From CAZJYI01 sp964550025 (GTDB lineage: Bacteria; Verrucomicrobiota; Kiritimatiellia; UBA8416; CAYOBW01), in assembly GCA_964550025.1 (NCBI GenBank), contig CAZJYI010000032.1, forward strand, positions 1 to 64,000: DNA of 64,000 bases, read 5' to 3'. The notes beneath the pieces were generated by a model. That model saw only the letters and a list, made by a program, of their open reading frames with translations, was not told the DNA's origin and did no database searches. Numbering within the stretch: position 1 is the stretch's first letter; the number at the start of each line of letters is the position of its first letter. A program made the position numbers and the translations under genes. Positions 1 to 12,500 of this stretch are shown piece by piece.

Positions 1-1659
<1,659 letters not shown>

Positions 1660-1722
1660 GTCATGCCTCCTGGTTTGCTGTTCCGCGAAATTTGCCGTTT
1701 TGTAAGAGTCGAATCAAAGCAC

Positions 1723-1764
1723 AACGACCGCATGCTTGTCGGTCGTTCTCGTGAGTGGTATATT
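1723..1764 (+). promoter_or_regulatory. Divergent promoter with inverted repeat between fucI and the AraC gene
   Basis: An 8-base perfect inverted repeat, AACGACCG (1723-1730) and CGGTCGTT (1740-1747) with a 9-base spacer, overlaps a sigma70-like promoter facing the AraC gene: TTGTCG at 1736-1741, a 17-base spacer, and TATATT at 1759-1764. The overlap with the -35 box suggests an operator. AraC proteins usually use direct repeats, so the binding protein is inferred, not shown. Confidence 0.45.
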
Positions 1765-1789
1765 CTACACATTGCCGGAGTAGTGTGAC

Positions 1790-2716
1790 ATGAAGGAAAT
1801 CATCAGCTATGGCCGTTTTCGGTGCTCGGAGCTCGCGCCGCACAAGAACCGCGGCATGGAAATCACCTATGTCGAGCGGGGGATGATGGAGTGGATGGTG
1901 GAAGGGGTGCCGGAGAAGGTAGAGTCGGGATCGGTCTTCTTTACGCTGCCCTGGCAGGTACACGGCAGCCTCAGCCCGAGAGAACCGGACAATACGATCT
2001 GGCACATTCTCTTCCATCTGGAAAAGGACTATCCGACGTCCCGGGCATCATTTCGGTTCTCCAAGGCTCTCGGGTTCACCGAGGAGGAGATGCGAATGCT
2101 GAGCACCGTGTTCGCTGCGTCCCTGCGGCACTGTTTCAGGGCGACCCCCGCGATGCGTGAGCTAGTGCCTGCACTGATCAACGAGTTGCAGAGCACGCAC
2201 ACCTTGCGAGAGGCGCATTCCAAAACGCTTCTGCGGGCGGTTCTCGTAGAGCTCAAGCGCATTGTGGCCGGCGAAGTGGTCGATACGGGCAGGCTGACCC
2301 GGTCCGAGCAGCGGGTGCAGTCCCTGCTGGCCGACCTGTCGGCTGATTGTGCGCGGCAATGGACATTAGCCGAAATGGCGACCGAGTGTGGCATCCAACG
2401 AACTCAGCTTGCCAAGGTGTTCCGGAAACTGACGGGCAGCGCCCCCATGGAATACCTCTTCCGGATCCGCATGGAGCACGCCAAGGTGCTGTTGCGCGAG
2501 ACCGACACCAAGATCATTGATATCGCCTTTGGATGCGGTTACGGCAGCAGCCAGTACTTCGCGAACACGTTCAAGAAGAGCACGGGCATGACGCCATCAG
2601 AATACCGGAAACGCCTCAGCGGCTTGACGGCTGCCGAGTCGGCGGACTGGAAGCGAATCAAGTTCCGCAGCGAGGCCGAGGAGCTCGAGCGGGTGAAGGA
2701 GTTCAGTAGAACATGA
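1790..2716 (+). CDS. AraC-family transcriptional regulator
   Basis: A 308-residue regulator with an N-terminal cupin-like sensing domain (about residues 10-90, including FTLPWQVHG) and a C-terminal double helix-turn-helix. The first helix-turn-helix is around residues 191-216 (LAEMATECGIQRTQLAKVF) and the second around 242-275 (IDIAFGCGYGSSQYF, then TPSEYRKR). About 30 charged residues follow the usual family end. It is divergent from fucI across 130 bp and its stop overlaps the next start (ATGA at 2713), so it is probably translated together with the secreted propeller downstream. A role in fucose or fucosylated-glycan sensing is inferred from position only. Confidence 0.9.
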   Translation: MKEIISYGRFRCSELAPHKNRGMEITYVERGMMEWMVEGVPEKVESGSVFFTLPWQVHGSLSPREPDNTIWHILFHLEKDYPTSRASFRFSKALGFTEEEMRMLSTVFAASLRHCFRATPAMRELVPALINELQSTHTLREAHSKTLLRAVLVELKRIVAGEVVDTGRLTRSEQRVQSLLADLSADCARQWTLAEMATECGIQRTQLAKVFRKLTGSAPMEYLFRIRMEHAKVLLRETDTKIIDIAFGCGYGSSQYFANTFKKSTGMTPSEYRKRLSGLTAAESADWKRIKFRSEAEELERVKEFSRT

Positions 2717-5700
2717 AGAGACTATCCGTACGGGTTCTGGCCGCCATCTGTATTGGCCAGTTGCACGCCGGCCAGGTTGCCGACACCGTCAAACAGGCTC
2801 GCATCGCCGGCGGCATCATCGTGGTCGTGAACGGGAGCGCCGCGACCTATGACGACGCTGCCGCTACGGGATGCACGGTCCATGGACTGGACACGGATTG
2901 GGAACGCCTTGCGGCTCACCGGAAGCGGCTCGGGGAGGGTGGCCGAAACGGCCGCGTTTCCGTCCACGGCTTCGACGGCAAGGCGCTGCCGTACATCGAC
3001 AACCTGGTGAACCTGATCGTGATCGAGGACGGCGTCATTCACAAGGCCGAAGTGATGCGTGTGCTCGTTCCGCGAGGGATTGCGTTGTTCAAACGGGGTG
3101 GCTCGTGGTCGAAGACCGTGAAGTCCGTTCCCGACGACATCGACGAGTGGAACCAGTACTTGCGCAACGCGGACAACAACGCCGTGTCGACGGACAAAGT
3201 CGGTCCGCCCGAGCGGCTGCGATGGACCGGCGGCACGCGTTGGGGCCGATCGCACATGTCGTGGGTGACCGTCACGTCGATGCTGACCGCCAATGGCCGC
3301 CTGTTCACGATCGAAGACCTCGAAACCGTCGAGTACCACAAGCTGCCGGCGAGATTCCACCTGGTTGCCCGTGACGCGTTCAACGGTTGCGAGCTATGGC
3401 ATAGACCTTTCAGGGGCTGGCACGAGACGGCGAGCTACGTGAAGTTCGTCCCCACCCAGCTCCAGCGCCGGATGGCGGCGATCGGTGACAAGGTGTATTG
3501 CACGCCGGGTTACACCGTTCCCATTGGCGTTTACGACGCGGCGACGGGCAATGAAGTGAAGGTGTTCGCAGACACCGAGAAGACGGTCGAGTTCGTTGTC
3601 GACCGCGGCGTGATCTACGCGGTCATCGGTGCACCCTACGGGATCCCGACGCCCACAGCGAGAGACGTAACGCTCAGGGCGCTCGACGCGGAATCCGGTG
3701 CCGAGAGGTGGGCGAAGAGGATCCAGGGCTATGTCGGCGGCTCGATTGCGGTGAAGGGAACGGTCCTCGCCTACTGCACGAACAACAAGGTGATCTGCTG
3801 CGATGCGGCATCGGGGGGCGAGTCCTGGATTGCCGGTTCACCGGGACTCAACGTCAAGCCGGCGAAGAGGGTGAAGGGCAAGAGACCCCAGGGACCGATG
3901 GGTGGCCAGGACAACCTGAACCCGACCCTGGTGCTGACGGACAGCATGGTCTACTGCTCGACCGTGACTTCCGTGAAGGCGTACGACCTGAAGAACGGCA
4001 AACCCGCTTGGACCGGGAAGAACGCGCAGAACTACATGAAGATGTCGGACCTGTTCGTTGCCGACGGACTGGTATGGACGGGGCTGATGAACGGGCACGA
4101 CCCGAAAACCGGCCAGCTCAAACGCAAGCTCACCCAGGTCATGAACCAACCTATGGGGCACGACCGCTGCTACCGCAACCGGATTACCGAGACGTACTTC
4201 ATCAACTCGAAGACCGGCGGCACCGACTTCATTCCTCTGCGGGGTAGGGGGGAGTTCCCGGCTCCGTGGGTGCGAGCGACGTGTGGGCTCGGCGCGCTGC
4301 CCGCCAACGGCATGCTCTACTCCTCGCCGTACTCCTGCTCGTGCGTCAAGGGCGCCATGCTCACCGCCTTCAACGGGTTGTACTCCCAGGATCGCGCAGA
4401 AGGCAGAGTCATGGAGATCCCGAGCGTCAAGCGGCTGGTCAAGGGGAAGGCCTATGGCTCCCGTCCGTCCGCTTCCTGCAGTTCTGGCGACTGGCCAGTC
4501 TACCGGAACGGCAATGCCCGCAGCGGCCTGACAAAGTCCCCTGTCGGCGGCAAGCTCGCCCCTGCCTGGCAGGTCAAGCTCCCGTCACTCCCGACGGCTA
4601 CCACGGTGGTCGGTGACCTCGTCTTCGTCGCCGCACGCGAGAGCCACATGCTCTATGCCCTCTCACGTGAAGACGGCGCAACCCGCTGGACCTACACCGC
4701 GGGCGGCCGCATCGACAGCCCGCCCACGCATCACGAGGGATTCCTGATCTTTGGTTCGCGCGACGGTTGGGTCCACTGCGTCCGCGCTGACGACGGGTCG
4801 CTCGCATGGCGATTCTGCGACCTGCCGGCGCAGCGACTGGTGTGCGCGAACGGTCAGCTCGAATCCGCGTGGCCGGTCAGCGGCGCCGTCATGATCCGCG
4901 ATGGTCTGGCCTACTTTTGCGCCGGACGCAACTCGTTCCTGGACGGCGGCCTGGTTGTCTATGCCCTGAATCCACTGTCCGGCCAGGTTGTGCATCGGCG
5001 CCAGGTGAACGGACCGTACGCGAAGAACGGCTTTCCTGTCCTCGGCAAACGCAACACGCGGCTCGAGGGATTCAAGGGCGGCATCTTCTCGAGCGAAGGC
5101 AACCTGCTCTACATCCGCCACCAGGCGTTCAAGCCGGACCTCACTCCGATTCAGCTGTCACAGCTCAAGCAACCACATCTCATCGCGTCCGGCGGGTTTC
5201 TCGACGACGTGCCACAGCACCGGACGTATTGGACCATCGACACCGATCTCTGCTACGGCCCCAACACCGGAACGCCCGGCGCCGGTCCACAGGGCGACAT
5301 CCTCGTGATGGACGGCGACGTATTCTACGAGATCCGCGGCTATCTGCCGGGCCGTCACAGCACGCGGATGAATCCGCAGAAGGGATACACGCTGTTCAGC
5401 GGCCGGCGCGCGGCAAGCGGCGCGGGGGTATGGAAGGCGAACGCGAAAACGCGCTCAGTGCCTCGGACGGGGTCGTGGAAGACACGGTGGTCGCAACAGG
5501 TCCCGCTCAGCGGCAATGCCCTCGTCGTCGCTGGGGACACCGTCATCGCCGCCGGCGTGCCGCTGAAGCCGTCATTCCAGATGCCCGAGCTCTCCGACAC
5601 CTATGCCGGCAAGCGGGGCGGCCTCCTGTGGACGGCATCCGCCACGGACGGAACGAAGATCGCCGAGCTCGAGCTCCCGGCCCAGCCCGTCTGGGACGGA

Positions 5701-5766
5701 CTCTCCGTCGCCCACGGCCAGTGCTTCATCACCCTGCGCGACGGCACGGTCATGTGCCTGGAGTAG
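2713..5766 (+). CDS. Secreted PQQ-like beta-propeller protein with methyltransferase-like N-terminal region
   Basis: A 1017-residue protein starting with a signal peptide (MKRLSVRVLAAICIGQLHA). Residues about 30-125 resemble a degenerate class I methyltransferase fold: GGIIVVVNGS in place of the SAM loop, VHGLDTD, then LPYIDNLVNLIV and VLVPRG. The remainder has PQQ-type propeller blades (LRALDAESGAERW, VKAYDLKNGKPAW, LYALSREDGATRW), with the family-typical CYRNRITETYF segment and a CSC motif before a second propeller half. No CxxCH haem motif is present. Blades of this type bind PQQ or act as protein or glycan scaffolds, and the substrate is unknown. It overlaps the AraC gene by four bases. 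A divergent paralogue faces it at 5975-9274. Confidence 0.8.
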   Translation: MKRLSVRVLAAICIGQLHAGQVADTVKQARIAGGIIVVVNGSAATYDDAAATGCTVHGLDTDWERLAAHRKRLGEGGRNGRVSVHGFDGKALPYIDNLVNLIVIEDGVIHKAEVMRVLVPRGIALFKRGGSWSKTVKSVPDDIDEWNQYLRNADNNAVSTDKVGPPERLRWTGGTRWGRSHMSWVTVTSMLTANGRLFTIEDLETVEYHKLPARFHLVARDAFNGCELWHRPFRGWHETASYVKFVPTQLQRRMAAIGDKVYCTPGYTVPIGVYDAATGNEVKVFADTEKTVEFVVDRGVIYAVIGAPYGIPTPTARDVTLRALDAESGAERWAKRIQGYVGGSIAVKGTVLAYCTNNKVICCDAASGGESWIAGSPGLNVKPAKRVKGKRPQGPMGGQDNLNPTLVLTDSMVYCSTVTSVKAYDLKNGKPAWTGKNAQNYMKMSDLFVADGLVWTGLMNGHDPKTGQLKRKLTQVMNQPMGHDRCYRNRITETYFINSKTGGTDFIPLRGRGEFPAPWVRATCGLGALPANGMLYSSPYSCSCVKGAMLTAFNGLYSQDRAEGRVMEIPSVKRLVKGKAYGSRPSASCSSGDWPVYRNGNARSGLTKSPVGGKLAPAWQVKLPSLPTATTVVGDLVFVAARESHMLYALSREDGATRWTYTAGGRIDSPPTHHEGFLIFGSRDGWVHCVRADDGSLAWRFCDLPAQRLVCANGQLESAWPVSGAVMIRDGLAYFCAGRNSFLDGGLVVYALNPLSGQVVHRRQVNGPYAKNGFPVLGKRNTRLEGFKGGIFSSEGNLLYIRHQAFKPDLTPIQLSQLKQPHLIASGGFLDDVPQHRTYWTIDTDLCYGPNTGTPGAGPQGDILVMDGDVFYEIRGYLPGRHSTRMNPQKGYTLFSGRRAASGAGVWKANAKTRSVPRTGSWKTRWSQQVPLSGNALVVAGDTVIAAGVPLKPSFQMPELSDTYAGKRGGLLWTASATDGTKIAELELPAQPVWDGLSVAHGQCFITLRDGTVMCLE

Positions 5767-5805
5767 GTCCGGATGGCACTTGGACAAGCCCCGCTTGGGA
5801 TGCGT

Positions 5806-5856
5806 ACGCCCCCACCGGGCTCGCCCCGGTGGAGCGATGATCTGCGGATACTGAGA
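5806..5856 (+). repeat. Palindromic intergenic element, copy near 5.8 kb
   Basis: CCACCGGG (5812-5819) and CCCGGTGG (5825-5832) can form a stable hairpin, between two convergent genes. The outer sequence ACGCCCCCACCG and CGGTGGAGCG, followed by a GAT..TG..GATA stretch, is shared with the element at 61590, 56 kb away. It could work as a bidirectional terminator for the convergent propeller genes, or be one member of a dispersed repeat family. Confidence 0.5.
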
Positions 5857-5974
5857 CGCCGTGAACAAGAAGCAGAGAGCCCGGACTGGAACGACTCGAC
5901 GAAACCGCACGCACGCTTGATGCAGGAGGCGGCACGCAGTCCAACACGGCTTTCCGCTGTGTCTCCGCCGTCGG

Positions 5975-8900
5975 TCAGGGCTGCCCGGTTGGGGCATCCG
6001 TCCTGCCATACTTCCCGGCGTAGCAGGCCACCTCCCCGTTCCGGAGGGTGATGAAGAGCTTGCCGTTGGCGGCGATCATGCCGTCAAAAACGGGAGCCGC
6101 CGGGAGCGGATACTCGGCCAGGGTCTTGCCGGTGGCGCGGTCGATGGCCCACAGTGCCGGTTTGCCGGTGTCGGGGGACTTCGTCTCCTCGAAGAGCGCG
6201 ATCGAGTCCTTCCAGCCGGCACAGAACAACACACGGCTCGTCAGCACCATGGCCCGGACTTGCGCTTCCATCTTTTCCGTCCACATGTGGCCGACCGTCG
6301 ACGATGCGGCCGGTTTGGCCCACCTGGCGAAGCCGTTGGGGATACGCTCGGGATGGGGAGTCTTGATCTCTTTAGTGCCGACAGATTCGTTCTTCTGGGC
6401 AAACAGTCGCACACCGAAGGGAAACATCGTGGGCTGATACCGCGAGTACTTCTGGTGATGGTGCCCCGTGTGATTTGAAGGCCATTTCCAGGGGCTGGAC
6501 TTCTGCCAGGAATAGTAAGACTGGGCGCCGCAAGCCAGGTTGGCATCGAAGACAAGTAGTTTGCCAAACGGACTCTTATACGAGATTCCGCCGCCGAGTG
6601 TCCAGTTGACACGGTGCATCCAGGAATCGCTCAGGAACCCGTAGTTCGTGCACAGTCCTCTACCCTTGCCCCCTTTCGCGAGATCCAGTCCGAATCCCTG
6701 GTGGCGCATGAAGATGCTCTGGCCGTCCGAGTGCATGACGTCTATCAACAGCCCGGCGGGTGTGGTGGTGCTGGATTTCGGCTTGGGCCTCTTCACCCTC
6801 TTGGTCCTCTTCCCCTTTGCCGGAGTCGGCGCCGGGACCGGCCCCGGGTCCGGCTTGTCCAAACTCGGTCGTGGTGACTGGGTGGCAATCGTGGTGTGGT
6901 ACTTTCGCTCGCCGGTGACGGCATCCACTCCGTAGATACGGATCCCGCCGTCCACGAACGAGGAACGCCCGGCTGCGAAATAGGCCGTATCGTTCAGGAC
7001 CAGCACACTCCCGTGAACCGGCCACGCGGAGCTCAGGCGCCCTTCCTCCATGATCAGGTTGTCCACCGGCGCCGCGCGGTAGCGCCAGACCAGTTCGCCT
7101 TTGGCCGCGGTCACCGCGTACACATAGCCGTCGTGAGCCCCGAAGATCACCAGCCCTCGGTGCACCGTTGGGGCGCTGTCTACCGCGGCGCCGGCCGTGA
7201 ACTCCCAGATCGTCTTGCCGGTGGATGTGTCCAGGCAGGTAACGCTTCCCTGGTCATAGGACGGCACGAATACCTTGCCGCCGACCGACACCGGACTGCG
7301 CGGCTGCTCGCACAGCCTTGTCTTCCAGAGCTGCTTTAACCCGGCAGGGATGTCGGTCTTCACCGAACCGCTGCGAGCGATGTCGTGCCGGTAGGTCGGC
7401 CAGTCGGAGGCGCTGGGCATATGCACCCCGTCGGTGTTCCACACCGCCTTCTTATCCTCGGGAGCAGGCGCGGCGGCCTCAGGGGCGGGAGGCGGCGAAC
7501 CCGTGAATGTCGAATAAGCGGGCCCCTTGAAGAGGGGCGTCCCATCCGGAGACAAGTCGTCCACGTGGTTACGCGAGACAAACGACCAGAAGCCGTTGGC
7601 CTTGATGTTGGCAAAACAGCGGCAGGGGGTGGGGGGCACGATCAACTGCCCGTTGCTGGGCAGTATCCCGTACTGGCACAGCCCGCGCACGAACCAGTTG
7701 TGCTGGTGTTCGTCGCCCTCCAGATCGACGAATTCGACACAGCGGCGACCCATGATCAAGTACCGTTCTGTTGCCCGGTTGCGGTAGCAGCGGTGGTGAT
7801 GGCCGCTCGGGAGGATCGCCTTCTCAGAGAAGGTGCGCTTCACCTCGCCCGACAGCAGATCGATCTCCTGGATGTCGCGCAAGTCGCCCTTGTAGGTGTG
7901 CCCCGTCCAGACGGAGTCTCCGATCACGAAGAGGTCACCGGGCGAGCCGAACCCGTAGAACCCCTGGTCCTTGTGCCAGAGCTGCTTGCCGTCCGCCGTG
8001 GCGAAAGCGGCGATCTTCTCATCCGAAACACACACCACTGCCTTCTCTGAGGCCACGAACGTCGGTGTGTAGTTGCGCAGGAACAGCCCCCTGGTGGCGA
8101 ACGGCGTCCGCCAGATGTCTTTGCCCGTCCTGGCCTCCACGCAGTAGATCTTCTCGCTGTCCATGAAGAATGCCTTCTCCCCCAACGCCGAGAGGGAAAG
8201 AGGCACGTAGGTCTCCAGGTTCTTCTCGCCGCGTTTCCAAAGCCGTTTCCCGGTCTTTGCGTCGTACGCAATCACGGCGCGTTTGAACCGGGGACCGTCC
8301 TCATCACGGATCTCGGCGTGCAGGTTTGGCTTCGGGGCGTAGGCGTTCATGGCACCCGGGTCACCGATGGCGACCATGAGGATCCCGTCGTGCCAGATGA
8401 TCTCCTCCGTCTTCTCCGAGCCTTTGTAGATCAGTTTCGTCTCCCCCGTCACGGTATCGAGGGCGCTCACCGGAGCGTCAAAGGCCATCGTCGTGTAGAC
8501 CCGGTCGTCCACCGCCACCAGCTTGCGCCCCAGCCACACCGGTCCCACCCGGAAACTGTACAGGTGCGTGACCCAGTCCTTGATCGGACGCTTCCACAGC
8601 AGGGCCCCGTTGAACACGTCGCGGGCAATCAGCTTCCACTCTGCCGGCTGGTGGATGTGCGATGTGGGACCCTCATCCAGGATATAGAAAAGCCTGCCCC
8701 GGCAGCTCACCATGGCGCTCATACTCGCCAGCGAATCGTGGTCGCGCGTGTGTCGCGGTCCGAACCACCACTGTATGCGGCGCGGATTGTGAACGCGCTC
8801 GTCCGTCGCCACGGCATTTCCATCCGCCGCGTGCAGAAAATGCGACCACTCGTCGATGTCCGACGGCCACGGCTTCACCGTCTTCTTCCCATTGATCCAG

Positions 8901-9274
8901 GCGATGCCTCGCGGAACAAGGACACGCAGGATCTCCTTCCTCGGCACGCTCGCGTCCTTCTCGCACACGAGCAGATTGACCAGGTTGTCCGTGTACGGGA
9001 GACGCTTGCCGTCGTACCGGCCCACGGTGATCTGACCGTGTCGCTCCAGCGACTTCAGGTGCGCCCGCGCCGCATCCACGTTCTTCGTGTCCGCGTCCAA
9101 CGCATGAACCACGCAATTTGCCGTCTTTGGCAACGTGGCCGTCTGCTTCCCGTCACCGCAGTCCAGATGTACAATCAGTCCGCCTGTGAACCCATCCGTC
9201 GGCAGCGCCGCATATAGATCCGGCCCCGCCAACATCACGGCCAACGTCCAACATGCAGTCCAGAATCTTATCAT
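5975..9274 (-). CDS. Secreted PQQ-like beta-propeller protein with methyltransferase-like N-terminal region, paralogue
   Basis: About 1100 residues, homologous throughout to the 2713-5766 protein. The methyltransferase-like part is better preserved here (LIVHLDCGDGKQT, VHALDADTKN, LPYTDNLVNLLV, RVLVPRGIAW). Propeller blades include VIAYDAKTGKRLWKR and VTCLDTSTGKTIWEF, and the family segment reads SGHHHRCYRNRATERY. Two inserts rich in Pro, Ala or Lys (PPPAPEAAAPAPEDKK and KGKRTKRVKRPKPK) look like flexible linkers. I start it at 9274: GGAGG at 9281-9285 is six bases upstream of that ATG, while the ATG at 9280 abuts the ribosome site and a TTG at 9289 lies before it. A signal peptide follows. 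Its function is probably extracytoplasmic and is unknown. Confidence 0.8.
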   Translation of the reverse strand: MIRFWTACWTLAVMLAGPDLYAALPTDGFTGGLIVHLDCGDGKQTATLPKTANCVVHALDADTKNVDAARAHLKSLERHGQITVGRYDGKRLPYTDNLVNLLVCEKDASVPRKEILRVLVPRGIAWINGKKTVKPWPSDIDEWSHFLHAADGNAVATDERVHNPRRIQWWFGPRHTRDHDSLASMSAMVSCRGRLFYILDEGPTSHIHQPAEWKLIARDVFNGALLWKRPIKDWVTHLYSFRVGPVWLGRKLVAVDDRVYTTMAFDAPVSALDTVTGETKLIYKGSEKTEEIIWHDGILMVAIGDPGAMNAYAPKPNLHAEIRDEDGPRFKRAVIAYDAKTGKRLWKRGEKNLETYVPLSLSALGEKAFFMDSEKIYCVEARTGKDIWRTPFATRGLFLRNYTPTFVASEKAVVCVSDEKIAAFATADGKQLWHKDQGFYGFGSPGDLFVIGDSVWTGHTYKGDLRDIQEIDLLSGEVKRTFSEKAILPSGHHHRCYRNRATERYLIMGRRCVEFVDLEGDEHQHNWFVRGLCQYGILPSNGQLIVPPTPCRCFANIKANGFWSFVSRNHVDDLSPDGTPLFKGPAYSTFTGSPPPAPEAAAPAPEDKKAVWNTDGVHMPSASDWPTYRHDIARSGSVKTDIPAGLKQLWKTRLCEQPRSPVSVGGKVFVPSYDQGSVTCLDTSTGKTIWEFTAGAAVDSAPTVHRGLVIFGAHDGYVYAVTAAKGELVWRYRAAPVDNLIMEEGRLSSAWPVHGSVLVLNDTAYFAAGRSSFVDGGIRIYGVDAVTGERKYHTTIATQSPRPSLDKPDPGPVPAPTPAKGKRTKRVKRPKPKSSTTTPAGLLIDVMHSDGQSIFMRHQGFGLDLAKGGKGRGLCTNYGFLSDSWMHRVNWTLGGGISYKSPFGKLLVFDANLACGAQSYYSWQKSSPWKWPSNHTGHHHQKYSRYQPTMFPFGVRLFAQKNESVGTKEIKTPHPERIPNGFARWAKPAASSTVGHMWTEKMEAQVRAMVLTSRVLFCAGWKDSIALFEETKSPDTGKPALWAIDRATGKTLAEYPLPAAPVFDGMIAANGKLFITLRNGEVACYAGKYGRTDAPTGQP

Positions 9275-9531
9275 GGTCATCCTCCGCAATGATGTGAAAC
9301 GCCTTCTATGCTAGCTCCCCCGGATTAGGCAATCAAGCCCGGGGGAGATCAGCAAGGGGCCATCTGCCGTGTGTGCCGGCGTTTGTGGGAAATAGCGTGC
9401 GCCCAAGTAGTCTGCAAAAGCAACTCGACAGTTCGCGCGCAAGAGCGACAGAATGAAGGAACTGCAGGAAGGGCACGTGAGACGTGCCTGGGGCGAGTGG
9501 ATTCAACATGGACTTCAATTGTGAGTCGCTA

Positions 9532-12500
9532 ATGAGAATAACGGTGATCACCACCCTTGTTCTTGTCTCGGCGGTTGCCGCGGGGGCGAAGGATGAGGAG
9601 AGACTCAAGAAGCGCTTCGGACCGCTGTACGCGAAGTTCGGTCAAGGGAGCACGACGAAGGTGACGGTCACTTCCGATCCTGTAGCCGTCAGAATGCGGA
9701 ACGGCCGCGTGCCTGGCAGGCGCTGGATGGCAACGGACGGGAAGTACGTTTTCAAGCTGACCATCCATGACGAGACGGGATACAAGCTGGAGCGGTTGAT
9801 TGAGATTCTCGAGAAGCTCCCCGCCCCTTACATGAGGGCCTGCACGGCCGTGTCCGATGACGGGGAAGACGGCGTTGCCGTCTATGCCGATCTCGGCGGG
9901 GCCGCAGCGCACGGCGGCAAGGGGTACATCAACATTGCCCCCCATGCCAACGCCCTCACCATCGCCCACGAGGCGGGCCACACGCTGGAACAGGTGGCCA
10001 GGGAGTTGGACCCGGAGATACTGGACAAGTGGGAGGAGGCCATCAAGGCGGACAAGATATCCGTGTCGGCCTATGGCGATAACGTTCGCCATGAGGACCA
10101 GGCGGAGTTCGCACAGGTGTACGCCGTCTGCCTCGACGCGGGTGCGGGGAAGCTCGCCGAGCTGAAGAGACTTTCGCCGGCCCGCTTCGCGCTCTGGGAG
10201 AAGATGCTCGAGCCCCCTGAACATGACTATTACAGGCATCTGCGCTATCCGAACAAGCTCGTCGCGAGCGCAGGCCGAAACCGGGTCGAGCAGGAAGGCG
10301 GCGCGAACGCGGTCGGGTATCGGCGCCGCACGGTGAAGTGGTGGCCCCGCAAGGGACAGGATGTCATCGGTGTGCCCGAGTGTGCCCCCCTGCGCGTCTG
10401 GACGCGGAACAAGGGTCAGGAGAACAGGCAAGCCTTGGCGGGCGTATGCCGGAACTGGACAGCTTCGGCCCCCGAGACATTCAAAGCGCACCTGATCGCG
10501 TTCAGGGCTTTCGGCACGTCAACCGTCGATCCCGATCCCAGGGTCAACCAGGTCCGCATCCCCTGTGCCGTCCTCCGCATGGAAGACGGTACGCCGCGAG
10601 CATTCATCAACTACGGCCCCGCGAGCCAAATGCTGAGCAAGGAGGATCACGCCTTTATCCACAAGACGTGGGAAGCAGCTTACCCGAAGCTCTATGCGAC
10701 CACGTCGCGCGAAGACCGCCCCATGCCCGACCGTCCCCCGGGCGGCGTCAAGGCCAAGATCCCCCTGAAACCCTGGGAGGCTGCTCGGCCGAAGTTCAAC
10801 GGCATCGAAACGCCGGCAGGTGAGGCGAAGTATCCGCAGTGGGGCTGGCACAATGACGAGCTGGCTTTCGAGACCCCGAACTCCCACATCATTGCCCGCC
10901 CGGAGGTTTGGGGAAATCCGGCAAATTGGATACGCCCGGATAACGTCGAGCGGCAAAACCTCTACCGCAAGGACGTCCTCGAATTCGTTGAGAATTTCTG
11001 GACATACGTCGAAGCCGCCGGTGCCTCCATGCCGTACTGGCGACGGCCGGGACCCAACTACAAGTACGTCATTCACGTGCACGACCACCGTGCCGCCGGA
11101 GGTTGGGGACATTGCGGAATCGGCGACTGCAGCCCCCACATCCTGGGACACGAGTTCTTCCACGGACAGCCGATGGGCAGGTGGGACGGCCACTACGCCG
11201 AGACGATGTGCAACGCCGGACAACACGCCACCGTCCCGGGAGAGCTCCAGATGTTCAACGGCAATTTCCGCTACCCGTGGCGCAACGTGAATACCATGGC
11301 ATACCAGTCCTCCCTGTGGTGTTTCGTCCTCGGGGACAACCCCAACTGGGGCTACGGAATCCCAATCGTGGCCGGTTGCCTCGCCAGTCCCGTGGAGTCG
11401 ACGCCCTATCACACCATCGCCAGGTTGGGGCAGAAGAAAGGGCTCTGGAAGAACGGGATCAGAGGATTCGGCGATTTCTTCGGCGAGTACGCAGCCCGCA
11501 TGGTCACGTGTGATTTCGTCGAGCAGCACATGGTTCGGAGCAAGTACGGGATGCCCGAGTTGAGTTGCCTCTATCCCGTGTACGGGCGCACCAACTGCTA
11601 TCGAATCAACAATGCCGAAGCCCCGCGATGGTGCGGGTTCAACATCGTCCGCCTGAGGGTGGCGGAAGACACGCGTGAAATCGCGGTTGACTTTCACGGC
11701 ATACACGACGCGGCACTGCACTCGGACTGGCGCGCCTGCATTGTGGCCGTGGATGCGGCGGGACGCGCGCGTTACAGCCCGCTCTGGAACAAGGGACCCA
11801 TGCGCTTCGCGCTCGAACCGTCGGACAGACACCTGTGGCTGACGGTAGCCGCCACCCCAAGCGCCTTCCCCATCCACGCACCGCGACGGAGAGGTCCGTC
11901 GTGCCGCGACATGTACCTGACAGGCCACCACGCGCCACGCTATCCCTGGGAGGTCACCCTGACCGGATGCGAGCCCGGCCTCCCGCACCGCCGCCAGGGA
12001 GACGTGATCAACTACGACGAGCTCTACGGCCGTTGCGACTCCGGCAACACGTACCTGAACTACTCCGTGAAACATGAAATCCCCATCCCGCTGACGGATG
12101 AGGGCGGCCCGCTCGCCGCGAAGAAACTCGCGGCGATGCTTCCCCGTATCGAAGCGGCCACGGAAGCGCTCGGACAGAAGATTGAAACCGGCCTGTTCGG
12201 TGAGGGTTGGTGGGAGAGCAAGAAGGCCATGATGCTGGGCGACCTGACCCGGCGGGTCACGTTCCTGCAGATCAACGCCAAGGGCCGTCGCCATCCTAAC
12301 GGCGGTGGGTTTGTGGCGGACAATGCCCACGTCGACTCGACGGCCTATGTCGGCCCAAATGCGATGGTGCTGGACGCTGCCCGCGTCAGAGACCGTGCCT
12401 GCATCAAGGGCTCTGCCGTCGTGCTGGGACCTCAGGCCGTCATTGAGGGGCACGCCAAGGTTGGCGGCAGGGCCTGGGTGACCGGTAACCTCACGGTCGG

